A stretch of DNA of 32,918 nucleotides, taken from assembly GCA_949287815.1 (NCBI GenBank), contig CASEHS010000017.1, positions 1-32,918 of the forward strand, in the 5' to 3' direction. The notes beneath the pieces are model-generated. The model saw nothing but the letters and a program-made list of their open reading frames with translations, had not been told where the DNA came from and made no database searches. Made by a program: the position numbers and the translations under genes. This document shows positions 16,513 through 25,480 of this stretch, one piece after another (positions within the stretch are counted from its first letter, which is position 1; every line of letters begins with the position of its first letter). Source of the stretch: an uncultured Bacillota bacterium (GTDB taxonomy: Bacteria > Bacillota > Clostridia > Christensenellales > Borkfalkiaceae).

Positions 16513-19149
16513 TTAGCCCCTCGGATTACGGATGTTAGCCTGAGCAGCAGCAAGACGTGCGATAGGTACACGGTAAGGCGAGCAGGATACATAATTCAAA
16601 CCGATCTTATGGCAGAATTCGATGGAAGAAGGATCACCGCCGTGTTCGCCGCAAATACCGAAGTGCATATTAGGACGAACTTCTTTACCCAATCTTACAG
16701 CCATATCCATGAGTTTGCCTACGCCGACCTGATCGAGTCTTGCAAACGGGTCAGATTCATAGATCTTGTTCTCATAGTATGCGGGCAAGAATTTGCCAGC
16801 GTCGTCACGAGAGAAACCAAACGTCATCTGTGTAAGATCGTTTGTACCGAAGCAGAAGAATTCTGCTTCTTTCGCGATTTCGTCAGCAGTAAGAGCCGCA
16901 CGAGGAATTTCGATCATCGTACCAACTTCATATTTCAGATCGCTCTTGCTTTCTGCAATCAGTTTATCAGCAACTTCAACTACAAATTTCTTGACAAAAG
17001 CAAGCTCTTTTACTTCGCCGGTAAGCGGGATCATGATTTCAGGAACGATGTTCCAATCAGGATGCTTTTTCTTGACGTTGATAGCAGCTTTAATAACCGC
17101 AGCCGTCTGCATCTTTGCGATTTCAGGATACGTTACCGTAAGACGGCATCCGCGATGTCCCATCATCGGGTTGAACTCATGCAGATCAGCAATGATCTGT
17201 TTGATCTGAGCAACAGTCTTGTTCTGTGCTTTTGCCAAAGCCTTGATATCTTCTTCTGTGGTCGGAACAAACTCATGCAGAGGGGGATCAAGGAAACGGA
17301 TGGTTACAGGATAACCGCCGAGTGCTTCATAAAGTTTTTCAAAGTCGCTCTGCTGCATGGGCTCGATTTTAGCAAGAGCAGCAACGCGTTCTTCTACTGT
17401 ATCTGCGCAGATCATTTCACGGAATGCCGCAATCCTGTCTGCTTCAAAGAACATATGCTCTGTACGGCAAAGACCGATACCCTGAGCGCCGAAAGAAGCC
17501 GCTTGTTTTGCATCAGCGGGCGTATCAGCATTAGTACGAACTGCCATTGCTTTATATTTATCGGAGAGTTCCATGATCCTTCCGAAGTAACCGGAAGAAG
17601 TATCAGCAGCAACAGTAGGAATACCTTCGCCGTAAATGTTACCGGTAGAACCGTCGAGCGAAATTACGTCGCCTTCTTTATATACTTTGCCTTTGAGAGT
17701 GAACTGTTTGTTTTCTTCGTCCATCTTGATGTCGCCGCAACCGGAAACACAGCAAGTTCCCATACCGCGCGCAACAACCGCCGCGTGAGAAGTCATACCG
17801 CCGCGAACGGTGAGGATACCCTGAGCATAATGCATACCCTCGATATCTTCAGGAGATGTTTCCAGTCTTACGAGGATAACTTTTTCGCCCTTCTTGCCCT
17901 GCTCTACAGCATCTTCTGCCGTAAATACGATCTTACCGGTAGCAGCGCCGGGAGATGCGGGAAGTGCATTCGCAACGGGTTTAGCAGCTTTCAGAGCTTT
18001 TGCATCGAACTGAGGGTGCAAAAGTGCATCGAGCGTTTTCGGATCGATCTGCATGATCGCTTCCTGTTCGGTGATCATGCCTTCATCGATGAGGTCGCAC
18101 GCGATCTTGATAGCAGCAGCAGCCGTACGTTTACCGTTACGGGTCTGGAGCATATAAAGGTGCTTGTCCTCGATCGTGAATTCCATATCCTGCATATCAC
18201 GATAATGGTTTTCAAGAGTTTTGCAAATGCCCTGGAACTGCTCGTAAACTTCGGGCATGATTTCTTTCATCTTATCGATGGGCATCGGAGTACGAACGCC
18301 GGCAACAACGTCTTCTCCCTGTGCGTTCATAAGGAATTCGCCCATGAGTTTCTTTTCGCCCGTTGCAGGGTTACGAGTAAACGCAACACCCGTACCGGAA
18401 GTGTCGCCCATGTTACCGAACGCCATCATCTGTACGTTTACAGCGGTACCCCAGCTGTAAGGGATATCGTTCTGCATACGATAGTAGTTAGCACGAGGGT
18501 TGTCCCAAGAACGGAACACTGCTTTTACAGCACCGAAGAGCTGTTCTTTCGGATCTTTCGGGAACTCGCTTCCGATCTTCTCTTTATATTCAGCTTTGAA
18601 CTGATTTGCAAGTTCTTTAAGATCATCAGCAGTGAGTTCAACGTCCTGCGTAACGCCCTTTTCTTCTTTCATCTTATCGATGAGCTGTTCAAAGTATTTT
18701 TTGCCGACTTCCATAACGACGTCGGAATACATCTGAATAAATCTTCTGTAGCAGTCCCAAGCCCAACGGGGATTGCCGGATTTCTTAGCGATAACTTCAA
18801 CAACTTCTTCGTTGAGACCGAGGTTGAGGATGGTATCCATCATGCCCGGCATGGAAGCACGTGCGCCCGAACGAACGGAAACGAGCAGAGGGTTCTCCTT
18901 ATCGCCAAATTTTTTGCCGCAGATTTTTTCCATTTTGGAAATATATTCCATAATTTCAGCCTGAATATCGGGGTTGATCTGACGGCCGTCTTCATAATAC
19001 TGCGTGCACGCTTCTGTAGAGATGGTGAAGCCCTGCGGAACGGGAAGACCCATACCCGTCATTTCAGCAAGGTTCGCACCTTTACCGCCGAGAAGTTCAC
19101 GCATCTTTGCGTTACCTTCGGAAAAAAGATAACAATACTTCTTTGCCAT
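16513..19149 (-). CDS. ppdK: Pyruvate, phosphate dikinase
   Basis: The protein has 878 residues, the usual full length. It interconverts pyruvate, ATP and phosphate with phosphoenolpyruvate, AMP and pyrophosphate, a central glycolytic/gluconeogenic step in many anaerobes. The N-terminal ATP-grasp domain holds GGKGANLAEM (21-30) and SVRSGARASMPGMMDT (91-106). The phosphorylated histidine is His455 in GGMTSHAAVVARGMG, the same number as in the Clostridium symbiosum enzyme. The PEP/pyruvate TIM barrel ends with GICGEHGGDP around Cys833. AGGAGG lies about 12 nt upstream. It has its own promoter and terminator, so it is a single-gene unit. Confidence 0.98.
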   Translation of the reverse strand: MAKKYCYLFSEGNAKMRELLGGKGANLAEMTGMGLPVPQGFTISTEACTQYYEDGRQINPDIQAEIMEYISKMEKICGKKFGDKENPLLVSVRSGARASMPGMMDTILNLGLNEEVVEVIAKKSGNPRWAWDCYRRFIQMYSDVVMEVGKKYFEQLIDKMKEEKGVTQDVELTADDLKELANQFKAEYKEKIGSEFPKDPKEQLFGAVKAVFRSWDNPRANYYRMQNDIPYSWGTAVNVQMMAFGNMGDTSGTGVAFTRNPATGEKKLMGEFLMNAQGEDVVAGVRTPMPIDKMKEIMPEVYEQFQGICKTLENHYRDMQDMEFTIEDKHLYMLQTRNGKRTAAAAIKIACDLIDEGMITEQEAIMQIDPKTLDALLHPQFDAKALKAAKPVANALPASPGAATGKIVFTAEDAVEQGKKGEKVILVRLETSPEDIEGMHYAQGILTVRGGMTSHAAVVARGMGTCCVSGCGDIKMDEENKQFTLKGKVYKEGDVISLDGSTGNIYGEGIPTVAADTSSGYFGRIMELSDKYKAMAVRTNADTPADAKQAASFGAQGIGLCRTEHMFFEADRIAAFREMICADTVEERVAALAKIEPMQQSDFEKLYEALGGYPVTIRFLDPPLHEFVPTTEEDIKALAKAQNKTVAQIKQIIADLHEFNPMMGHRGCRLTVTYPEIAKMQTAAVIKAAINVKKKHPDWNIVPEIMIPLTGEVKELAFVKKFVVEVADKLIAESKSDLKYEVGTMIEIPRAALTADEIAKEAEFFCFGTNDLTQMTFGFSRDDAGKFLPAYYENKIYESDPFARLDQVGVGKLMDMAVRLGKEVRPNMHFGICGEHGGDPSSIEFCHKIGLNYVSCSPYRVPIARLAAAQANIRNPRG

Positions 19150-19208
19150 AAAAACTTGTTTCCTCCTGATTTGTTTGGAATGTTTTTGTCCTTTTAGTCA
19201 ACAATTCT

Positions 19209-19237
19209 ATTTTAATATAAATCTCATCAAAATACAA
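19209..19237 (-). promoter_or_regulatory. Promoter of ppdK
   Basis: The minus strand has TTGTAT (19232-19237), a 17-bp spacer and TAAAAT (19209-19214), about 60 nt before the ppdK start codon. Confidence 0.65.
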
Positions 19238-19283
19238 GTGAAAAGCCGTCGTTTTCCGATTTTTTTACAAGCTTTTTGACGAA

Positions 19284-19320
19284 AAACAAAAAAATACGGC
19301 GATTCAATCCGCCGTATTTT
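19284..19320 (-). terminator. Rho-independent terminator after recO
   Basis: An 11-bp perfect stem AAAATACGGCG/CGCCGTATTTT with an 8-nt loop is followed on the minus strand by a T-rich run. It begins 1 nt after the recO stop and closes the yqfC-recO operon. Confidence 0.9.
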
Positions 19321-19321
19321 A

Positions 19322-20074
19322 TTAAACAGTATCTTTTGAATTCTCATCGGAACGCGTTTCCTGTGACAATAACGGTATATACTCGGCAAACGCCTTTACT
19401 CGCGTTTCGGTTTTTTCGGTAAAATATGCAGACAGAAGGCGTATGGCGCGCATTTTTCCCGACTTTGCAAGAGACTCATCGTATGACATCCCCGCCCCTT
19501 TGCGAAGCTCGTGCAACGTGCTTTCGCTTGCGCCCGAACCCTTGGCACAATCAGAGCAATAAAAACAACCGTCCCTCAAATCAAAAAACATTCTCCCTGA
19601 AAGTTCTTTTCCGCATCCGCCGCAATGTTCCAGCGCAAGGCCGTATCCTGAAAGTCCGAGTGCCGAAATCATAAACGAAACCAGCGCGTCAGCCTCATCG
19701 GAAACGCACATTTCTTTTAAAGTGTTGACCGTGCGCAGGAACAACTCTTCATTTACGATCCCGTCAAAAAGAAGGGTATCGCAAACGCCTAAAACGCATG
19801 CCGCCGCATAAAATTTCCCTATATCTTCCCTAAGCGGATAAAAACCGTCCGTAAGTGCGGCGGAGATGACCGTATTGCGTTCCCCTTTTCCCGTAAGAAC
19901 ATATTCCGCGAAACAAAAAGGCTGGGCGGCAAATTTCAGTTTTGCCCCCGCCTTTTTCACACCTTTCAGCGATGCGGAAATTTTACCTTTCTGCAAAGAA
20001 AAAAGGGTAACAATTTTATCGTTTTCCCCATAATCCGCTGTGCGGAGAATGAGTGCGTCTACCTTTTGTTCCAT
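19322..20074 (-). CDS. recO: DNA repair protein RecO
   Basis: The protein has 250 residues from the ATG at 20074. That start aligns with the usual RecO beginning (MEQKVDALILRTADYGENDK); an upstream GTG at 20110 would add 12 residues with a poorer ribosome site. RecO loads RecA on single-stranded DNA with RecR in the RecF pathway. The N-terminal OB fold spans about 1-80, and a four-cysteine zinc site follows (CGGCGKEL, then CFYCSDC). It is the last gene of the operon, after yqzL. Confidence 0.93.
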   Translation of the reverse strand: MEQKVDALILRTADYGENDKIVTLFSLQKGKISASLKGVKKAGAKLKFAAQPFCFAEYVLTGKGERNTVISAALTDGFYPLREDIGKFYAAACVLGVCDTLLFDGIVNEELFLRTVNTLKEMCVSDEADALVSFMISALGLSGYGLALEHCGGCGKELSGRMFFDLRDGCFYCSDCAKGSGASESTLHELRKGAGMSYDESLAKSGKMRAIRLLSAYFTEKTETRVKAFAEYIPLLSQETRSDENSKDTV

Positions 20075-20156
20075 ACTTTCCGCGTATGCCGCCTTTATGT
20101 TAGCGACCACGTCCTTTAAGAATTTACGGTTTCCGTGGCCGCAGTGCCGCGAAAAC

Positions 20157-20261
20157 TTATTTCAGTTGTTTATACAGCATATAATAGGACAGATTTCCCG
20201 TTTTTTCAAACATCTGCCAAGCCAGTTCGGCTGCATTTTCGTCCTTTACGAATCTCGCCAT
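20157..20261 (-). CDS. yqzL: YqzL-like small protein
   Basis: This is a 34-residue gene with a very strong GGGAGGGG ribosome site 3-4 nt before the ATG. The protein starts MARFVKDENAAELAWQMFEK and ends YYMLYKQLK. Position between era and recO and the W-x-x-F...G-x-(I/L)-x-x-Y-x-x-Y pattern match the YqzL family of Bacillota, whose function is unknown. It starts 65 nt after the era stop. Confidence 0.85.
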   Translation of the reverse strand: MARFVKDENAAELAWQMFEKTGNLSYYMLYKQLK

Positions 20262-20326
20262 ATTCCCCTCCCTTCTTAATATGAGAGTTTTTTCGCGCGA
20301 ATATTCGCAATAAATTGAATTGCCGA

Positions 20327-21220
20327 TCAGCGTCCGTCTTCTCCGTATCCCATCTCACGCATTAAAGATGCCTTGTCCCGCCAGTCCTCTTTGACTTTTA
20401 CGAACGCGGTAAGAAAGACTTTACTCCCGAGAAAATCTTCCATGCTCTTTCTCGCATGCGCAAGCGTCTCTTTCAGCGCACTGCCCTGTTTTCCGATGAG
20501 TATAGCCTTATGCGCAGGTTTTTCGCAGACGATATCCGCATCGATGTCATAAATATCTTTATCCGACCGTTTTTCGAACTTGTTTACGATCACCGCCACG
20601 CCATGCGGAATTTCTTTGTCGTAACCGAGCAGTATCTTTTCCCTTAAAATTTCTCCGATCATGAACCGCGCCGATTTATCCGAAATCACGTCATCAGGAA
20701 AGAGAGGGTCACCCTCAGGAAGTTTTTCCGCAAGCGTCTTTTTCAAAAGGGAAAGATTTTTGCCTTTCCTTGCCGAAACGGGAACAATATCGCACTCTAT
20801 GCCGTTTTCATAAAGTGTCTTTACGTCCTCAGGGATCTGTTTTTCGGGCATGATATCCGTTTTGGTATACGCAATGACCATCGGCACGCCCATACCCAGA
20901 TATTTTTTCATAAGCGAAATATCCCGCTCCGTCAATCCTTTATGTCCGTCGTGAACATACAGGATCAGATCCACATCTTTTGCCGCGTTTTCCGCTGTAC
21001 GCATCATAAGATCGGTGAGCGCATTTTCTGCTTTATATATACCTGGCGTATCCGCAAAAACGATCTGTAAATTCTCTTCATTGAGAATTCCCAAAATCCT
21101 GTCCCGAGTCGTCTGCGGTTTAGGGGATACAATAGCCACTTTTTCCCCGACAAGAACATTTACAAGCGTACTTTTTCCCGCATTCGATCTTCCTATTACC
21201 GCTACCGTTCCGCTCTTCAT
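20327..21220 (-). CDS. era: GTPase Era
   Basis: The protein has 297 residues. GTPase boxes are G1 GRSNAGKST (10-18), G2 PQTTRDRILG, G3 DTPGIY and G4 TKTD. The C-terminal KH domain has the AILIGKQGSALKE motif and binds the 3' end of 16S rRNA. Era assists 30S ribosome assembly and couples it to cell growth. Its ATG overlaps the ybeY stop by 4 bp; in Bacillus subtilis dgkA and cdd lie between these two genes, and here they are absent. Confidence 0.98.
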   Translation of the reverse strand: MKSGTVAVIGRSNAGKSTLVNVLVGEKVAIVSPKPQTTRDRILGILNEENLQIVFADTPGIYKAENALTDLMMRTAENAAKDVDLILYVHDGHKGLTERDISLMKKYLGMGVPMVIAYTKTDIMPEKQIPEDVKTLYENGIECDIVPVSARKGKNLSLLKKTLAEKLPEGDPLFPDDVISDKSARFMIGEILREKILLGYDKEIPHGVAVIVNKFEKRSDKDIYDIDADIVCEKPAHKAILIGKQGSALKETLAHARKSMEDFLGSKVFLTAFVKVKEDWRDKASLMREMGYGEDGR

Positions 21221-21693
21221 TCTGCATCCCTCGTTATATTCATTGCCGTAAGAATCTCCTCTTCTTTTGCTCGCATCTCTTGTTTTTCTTCATCCGTTTC
21301 ATGATCGTAACCGAGCAGATGACAAAGTCCGTGTACCGCAAGGTAATAAAGTTCCCTGCGCAGAGAATGCCCGTACTCCTCCGCTTGCTGTGCCGCACGA
21401 GCACGGCAAATCACGACAGAACCTAAAAATACTCTGCCCTCATCGTCGCGGTCAAACGCAAATTTTTTCCCTTCTATTTTCTTACCCTTGATGCCGTCCA
21501 GATTGGGAAAACTGAGCACGTCTGTAACAGAGTCTTTCCCGCGGGTGCGGGCATTGAGCGAACGGATCTCCTCCTCTTCGACAAACAACAATTCCATACT
21601 GAGCGCGCAATCGCTCTCTACACCCGAAAGCCCGTTCTGTTCAATGGGCGAAACGTCAAAATCTTCTTCGCAATCTATAAAAAGTTCAGCCAT
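21217..21693 (-). CDS. ybeY: Endoribonuclease YbeY (rRNA maturation factor)
   Basis: The protein has 158 residues from the ATG at 21693, chosen because GGGGAGG lies 9 nt upstream; it overlaps the preceding stop by 8 bp. The zinc motif is AVHGLCHLLGYDHETDEEKQEM with three His ligands spaced as in the family; the position after HG-x is Cys-free in most relatives, where Leu is usual. YbeY is a metal-dependent RNase involved in 16S rRNA 3' end maturation and ribosome quality control. The N-terminal half has the SVTDVLSFP motif. Confidence 0.96.
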   Translation of the reverse strand: MAELFIDCEEDFDVSPIEQNGLSGVESDCALSMELLFVEEEEIRSLNARTRGKDSVTDVLSFPNLDGIKGKKIEGKKFAFDRDDEGRVFLGSVVICRARAAQQAEEYGHSLRRELYYLAVHGLCHLLGYDHETDEEKQEMRAKEEEILTAMNITRDAE

Positions 21694-23167
21694 CTCTTTC
21701 TTCCTCCCCACCGCGTTTGAGCCTTAATTTCGGATACTGCACGCGGCTGTGATATACTCCCGTCAGACAACTGACGAGCGTTTCTTTGATCACATCCAGA
21801 TCTTTCATCGTAATATCGCACTCGTCAAACTGACCGAGATCCATTCTCTCTTCAATGACTTCGCGTACAGCCGTTTCCACACGCTGAGGCGAACGGTCTG
21901 ACAGCGTACGCGAAATTGCTTCACTGGCATCCGCGATCATAATAATAGCCGCTATCTTCGTCTGAGGCTTGGGTCCGGGATAGGAAAAATCTTCTATGTT
22001 CAGTTCTCCGTCCGTCATTTTCAACGCTTTCGCATAAAAATATTTGATAGGCATTGTGCCGTGATGCTGTATCGCTATATCCGCCAGAGCCTTAGGCAAA
22101 TGTTTGGAACGAATCAGATCGTATCCGTCTTTGGCGTGCGAACGGATGATATCTACCGAAAGTTCGGGCGAAAGTTCATTGTGCGGATTATATCCAGCCT
22201 GGTTCTCCGTAAAATATTCGGGCTGACGAAGTTTTCCCACGTCGTGATAATACGCCGCCGCCCTTGCAAATGCGGTATCCTCGTTCAGCGCGATCGCACA
22301 CGCTTCCGCAAGGTGCGCCACCACGATGCTGTGATTGAAAGTTCCCATAGCCTTGTCCTTCATCTCACGCATCAACGGAGCGTCGTGGTCGGTAAGTTCA
22401 CGCAGCCTGTAATCGGTAACACAGTTGAACGCTACCTCAAACACGGGCAAAAGGGCCATGAACAATACAGAAGAAAGAAGCCCTCCTTCCATTGAGAACA
22501 ATAAGAGATTAAGAAGATCCCTTCCGCTGGGATATTCAAGACACAGTGACATGATCACAATGGGAATACTGACCACAAAACCTGTAAGGAAAGAACGAAG
22601 TCTCGTTTTGACCTTGCTACCTACAAAAATACCCACCATTCCGGCAGAAAAAGTCATAAGCGGAGAACAGTTGACCGCAAGAACGTAATCCGTGGTATAG
22701 TTCGTAAAACGGTCTACTACAAACATAATGAGTGCAAATACGATATTTAAAAATATCGCATCGCGCCTGCCTAAAAGCATAAGCGCAAGCAGCGCAAGAA
22801 GCGCCACGGGACGTGCATAAATATTGGGGAAATATCCGCAGAAATAGCAGATGATCACAGAGATATTTATCAGGCTGAACAGCAAAAATATATTCTTGCC
22901 GTACGCCAAAAACGCCCTGTTTTCAAAAATGAAATAGAAATAAACAACTACAAAAATAATAAAAATGCTTGCAAGAAGATAACCGAGAAAATCAGTGTTT
23001 TCACGGAAATATGACAAAAACGTCTCTTCTTTATTGAGCGAGTTAAAAAAGATAAAGCAAGCTACAATACAGAGAAAAAATATATAATTGAACAGGAAAA
23101 GAAGAATGCTCTTTGCGCATTCCTGTTTACCGAACGTTTTGCTTTCTGTGGTTTCGGAGTACATCAT
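21686..23167 (-). CDS. PgpH/YqfF-type HD-domain c-di-AMP phosphodiesterase, short form without extracellular domain
   Basis: The protein has 493 residues from the ATG at 23167, which has GAGGAG 8 nt upstream and overlaps phoH by 41 bp. Membrane segments occupy about 21-41, 61-81 and then a multi-pass block to about 250. The HD domain follows, with His279, HD at 308-309, His343, HH at 368-369 and Asp413. PgpH enzymes hydrolyse the essential messenger c-di-AMP. Family members are usually over 700 residues because a 7TMR-HDED extracellular domain sits between the first membrane helix and the rest. Here that stretch is only about 20 residues (42-60). Catalytic residues look intact. Confidence 0.92.
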   Translation of the reverse strand: MMYSETTESKTFGKQECAKSILLFLFNYIFFLCIVACFIFFNSLNKEETFLSYFRENTDFLGYLLASIFIIFVVVYFYFIFENRAFLAYGKNIFLLFSLINISVIICYFCGYFPNIYARPVALLALLALMLLGRRDAIFLNIVFALIMFVVDRFTNYTTDYVLAVNCSPLMTFSAGMVGIFVGSKVKTRLRSFLTGFVVSIPIVIMSLCLEYPSGRDLLNLLLFSMEGGLLSSVLFMALLPVFEVAFNCVTDYRLRELTDHDAPLMREMKDKAMGTFNHSIVVAHLAEACAIALNEDTAFARAAAYYHDVGKLRQPEYFTENQAGYNPHNELSPELSVDIIRSHAKDGYDLIRSKHLPKALADIAIQHHGTMPIKYFYAKALKMTDGELNIEDFSYPGPKPQTKIAAIIMIADASEAISRTLSDRSPQRVETAVREVIEERMDLGQFDECDITMKDLDVIKETLVSCLTGVYHSRVQYPKLRLKRGGEEERDG

Positions 23168-24137
23168 TTTTCTGCTCCTCTTTGGAAGAATCCTTTTCGT
23201 ATGCGCGGACAATGCTCATTACGAGCGGATGCCGCACAACGTCCTTTGCAGTCAAAGTGACCGTTTCGATCCCTTCTATATTTTTCAGAATGGAAACGGC
23301 GTGTTTGAGTCCGCTTTTTTTGCCTTCGGGAAGATCTATCTGCGTAACGTCGCCCGTAATGACCATCTTGCTTCCGTCCCCCATTCTGGTCAAAAACATC
23401 TTCATCTGTTCGCGGGTCGTATTCTGTGCCTCATCTAGAATGATAAAAGCATTGGACAGCGTCCTTCCGCGCATATAAGCGAGCGGTGCAATTTCAATAC
23501 TGCCCCTTTCCATCAGTTTGGTATAATTTTCCAGTCCGAAAAGTTCCTGCAATGCGTCATATAGCGGACGCAGGTACGGGTCGACTTTTGTCTGCAAATC
23601 GCCCGGCAAAAAGCCAAGTTTTTCACCTGCTTCGACAGCGGGACGGGTCAGAATGATTTTTTCGACCTGCTTACCTTTGAATGCGCTCACCGCGGCGCAT
23701 ACAGCAAGATAAGTTTTACCTGTACCCGCAGGCCCGATCCCGAACACGACCGTATTTTTTCGGATCGCTTCTACGTATTTTTTCTGACCGACCGTTTTAC
23801 ATTTGATCTGTTTTCCTCGGCTGGTCACTGCGATCACACCGCTCATCGCTTCGCCGATCGCATCGGCATTGCCCTCTTTTGCAAGTTCGATGCAATAAAT
23901 GAGCCGCGTTTTATCTACCGTTTCGCCTGCTCGGAATAATGAAAGAAGACCTTCCAGAACCTGTCTTGCAGTCTCGGCTTTTTCTTCTTCGCCCGTGATT
24001 TTTACTTTTACTCCCGAAACGGAATAATTGACGCCGAGTTCGCGGCAGACCGTTTCAATCGTCTCGTCGAAAGTGCCGAGCAATTTCTGCAAATCTTCGA
24101 GATTGCCCGCATCGACAGTAATTTTATAAGAATCCAT
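23127..24137 (-). CDS. phoH: PhoH family ATPase
   Basis: The protein has 336 residues with GGAGAA 3-4 nt before the ATG. An N-terminal KH-like part precedes the P-loop ATPase with Walker A GPAGTGKT (135-142), LTRPAVEAGEKLGFLPGD, and Walker B FIILDEAQN near 230. PhoH proteins are predicted RNA helicase-like ATPases often next to ybeY, suggesting a role in RNA metabolism. The 3' end overlaps the start of the pgpH homologue. Confidence 0.96.
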   Translation of the reverse strand: MDSYKITVDAGNLEDLQKLLGTFDETIETVCRELGVNYSVSGVKVKITGEEEKAETARQVLEGLLSLFRAGETVDKTRLIYCIELAKEGNADAIGEAMSGVIAVTSRGKQIKCKTVGQKKYVEAIRKNTVVFGIGPAGTGKTYLAVCAAVSAFKGKQVEKIILTRPAVEAGEKLGFLPGDLQTKVDPYLRPLYDALQELFGLENYTKLMERGSIEIAPLAYMRGRTLSNAFIILDEAQNTTREQMKMFLTRMGDGSKMVITGDVTQIDLPEGKKSGLKHAVSILKNIEGIETVTLTAKDVVRHPLVMSIVRAYEKDSSKEEQKNDVLRNHRKQNVR

Positions 24138-24158
24138 ATTTCTCCTGACTGAATGTAT

Positions 24159-25058
24159 TTAACCGTTCGACGCGGCAAGATTGACCGTAAGAACGCGCCG
24201 ATACTCGGTATGTACCGTATAAATAAATTTATCCTCTTCGTGCCTGACCTCGGCGCTTTGCGTGATCACTTCACCGTCGATATACAATAGCGCCCCTGCA
24301 AAAGCCTCCTTCTTAGCCTCGTCGCTCTCCTCTTGGCTGATATATTCAAAGACAGAAGTACAAAGAAGTTCTACACGCGCAACAGGAAAAGCGACATTTT
24401 CCGCGCCAGAAACGAGAGTCTGCCCCGCTTCGACAACATCCCCTTCGGCAACGAGCGCCTGCCCGCGAAGGACGATGATATCTTCCACCTTTCCCTCGAC
24501 AGGCGAAACAAGGGAAGTTTCCCTTTCGGGCAAAGGCGTTTCGGCGTTTTCCTCCAAAGTGACCATAACCACATATCCCGACTTTTCCACCGAACAGAAA
24601 CTCACGGACGGCAAAAGCGAAAGGCGGCGTTCCGCCTGCTCTGCCCTTTCCTTATCAAACGGGGCAAAGATCGAAATACCCGAATCGTGCAAAATTTCTT
24701 CTGCCTCGCGCGCGTAATGGCTGCCTGTACCGACGTACTCGATTTTAAGAACAAAGGGCGCAGATAAAAAACAAGACGCAAAAAACAGGGCTGCACCGAC
24801 AATGATACCGGGTCTTTTTTTGAGGAAGGTAAGCGGTCTTTTTAACCCCGATTCCCTTATTACTCTTACAGTATAACACGAACCCGAAAAAATTGCAAAA
24901 ATTTTTTGTATTTCTTTGGATTTTACATACAATCTGACGCGTGTTTTTCCGATTTGACGCACTTCATACATAAAAACGCCCGCACGCGCGAGTTTATCGA
25001 GGGCGCGCGGCGGGGCAAGCGTTTCAATTTCAATTAAACAACCAAACAAAGGTTTCAT
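24159..25058 (-). CDS. yqfD: Sporulation protein YqfD
   Basis: The protein has 299 residues, somewhat shorter than the roughly 400 common in the family. A cytoplasmic N-terminal part (ARAGVFMYEVRQIGKTRVRLYVKSKE) precedes one membrane helix at about 84-105. An extracytoplasmic domain follows with LVSPVEGKVEDIIVLRGQALVAEGDVV, a lipoyl-like fold. YqfD is a conserved membrane protein required late in sporulation of Bacillota. Its ATG overlaps the yqfC stop by 4 bp. The shorter length lies mainly in the C-terminal part. Confidence 0.9.
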   Translation of the reverse strand: MKPLFGCLIEIETLAPPRALDKLARAGVFMYEVRQIGKTRVRLYVKSKEIQKIFAIFSGSCYTVRVIRESGLKRPLTFLKKRPGIIVGAALFFASCFLSAPFVLKIEYVGTGSHYAREAEEILHDSGISIFAPFDKERAEQAERRLSLLPSVSFCSVEKSGYVVMVTLEENAETPLPERETSLVSPVEGKVEDIIVLRGQALVAEGDVVEAGQTLVSGAENVAFPVARVELLCTSVFEYISQEESDEAKKEAFAGALLYIDGEVITQSAEVRHEEDKFIYTVHTEYRRVLTVNLAASNG

Positions 25059-25318
25059 CCTATTTTTTCCACCTTTAAAATATTTCCTGAAAGGACGAGA
25101 TCTCCCCCGCCGTATTTCATCACTGCTATTTTCTCCCCCTCGACGCGCAAAGTACCGCCGCGAAAAAAAAGTTCTGCGCTTTCGGATGACAAAGCCCCGA
25201 TTGCTTTTACGTTTTCAAAGTATCCCGACCGTCCCGACACGATCACATACCTTATTCCTCCGAAAGCAAGATCTCCGTAAGGATCGATCTTTCCGGCAAT
25301 TTCTTCAAACAGCCTCAT
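25055..25318 (-). CDS. yqfC: Sporulation protein YqfC
   Basis: The protein has 87 residues from the ATG at 25318, with AGGAGG 13 nt upstream. The frame also runs to a TTG at 25348, but the ATG gives the family's usual length and its typical beginning. It contains YVIVSGRSGYFENVKAIGALSSE and ends VLSGNILKVEKIG, matching the YabP/YqfC family of spore-formation proteins. It is the first gene of the operon running to recO. No convincing minus-strand promoter was found in 25319-25462. Confidence 0.9.
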   Translation of the reverse strand: MRLFEEIAGKIDPYGDLAFGGIRYVIVSGRSGYFENVKAIGALSSESAELFFRGGTLRVEGEKIAVMKYGGGDLVLSGNILKVEKIG

Positions 25319-25376
25319 GTTTTCTTCACTTCCTCCTTTTTCCGTCAAAACACGGCAGCAATCGTGCCGAAAAAAT

Positions 25377-25405
25377 TTGTTTTTTGCTTGTCATTCTGCT
25401 ATAAT
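25377..25405 (+). promoter_or_regulatory. Promoter of the plus-strand membrane protein gene
   Basis: TTGTTT (25377-25382), a 17-bp spacer and a perfect TATAAT (25400-25405) lie about 75 nt before the ATG at 25481. Confidence 0.75.
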
Positions 25406-25480
25406 ACCGTTATCTAAATCATATAGCGGAGCGGACTCAAATACTGTCCGACTCTTTCGCCAATGCCGACGGAGGTATCC

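Noticed and set aside
16609-19197. An 862-codon open frame on the plus strand, antisense to ppdK
   Set aside because: It lies fully opposite a clear PPDK gene. Its product has no recognisable motif and many Phe/His/Arg runs, as expected of an antisense shadow caused by codon bias. No ribosome site supports it.
19207-19389. A 60-codon minus-strand frame between ppdK and recO
   Set aside because: It runs through the recO terminator and the ppdK promoter, so it is unlikely to be translated.
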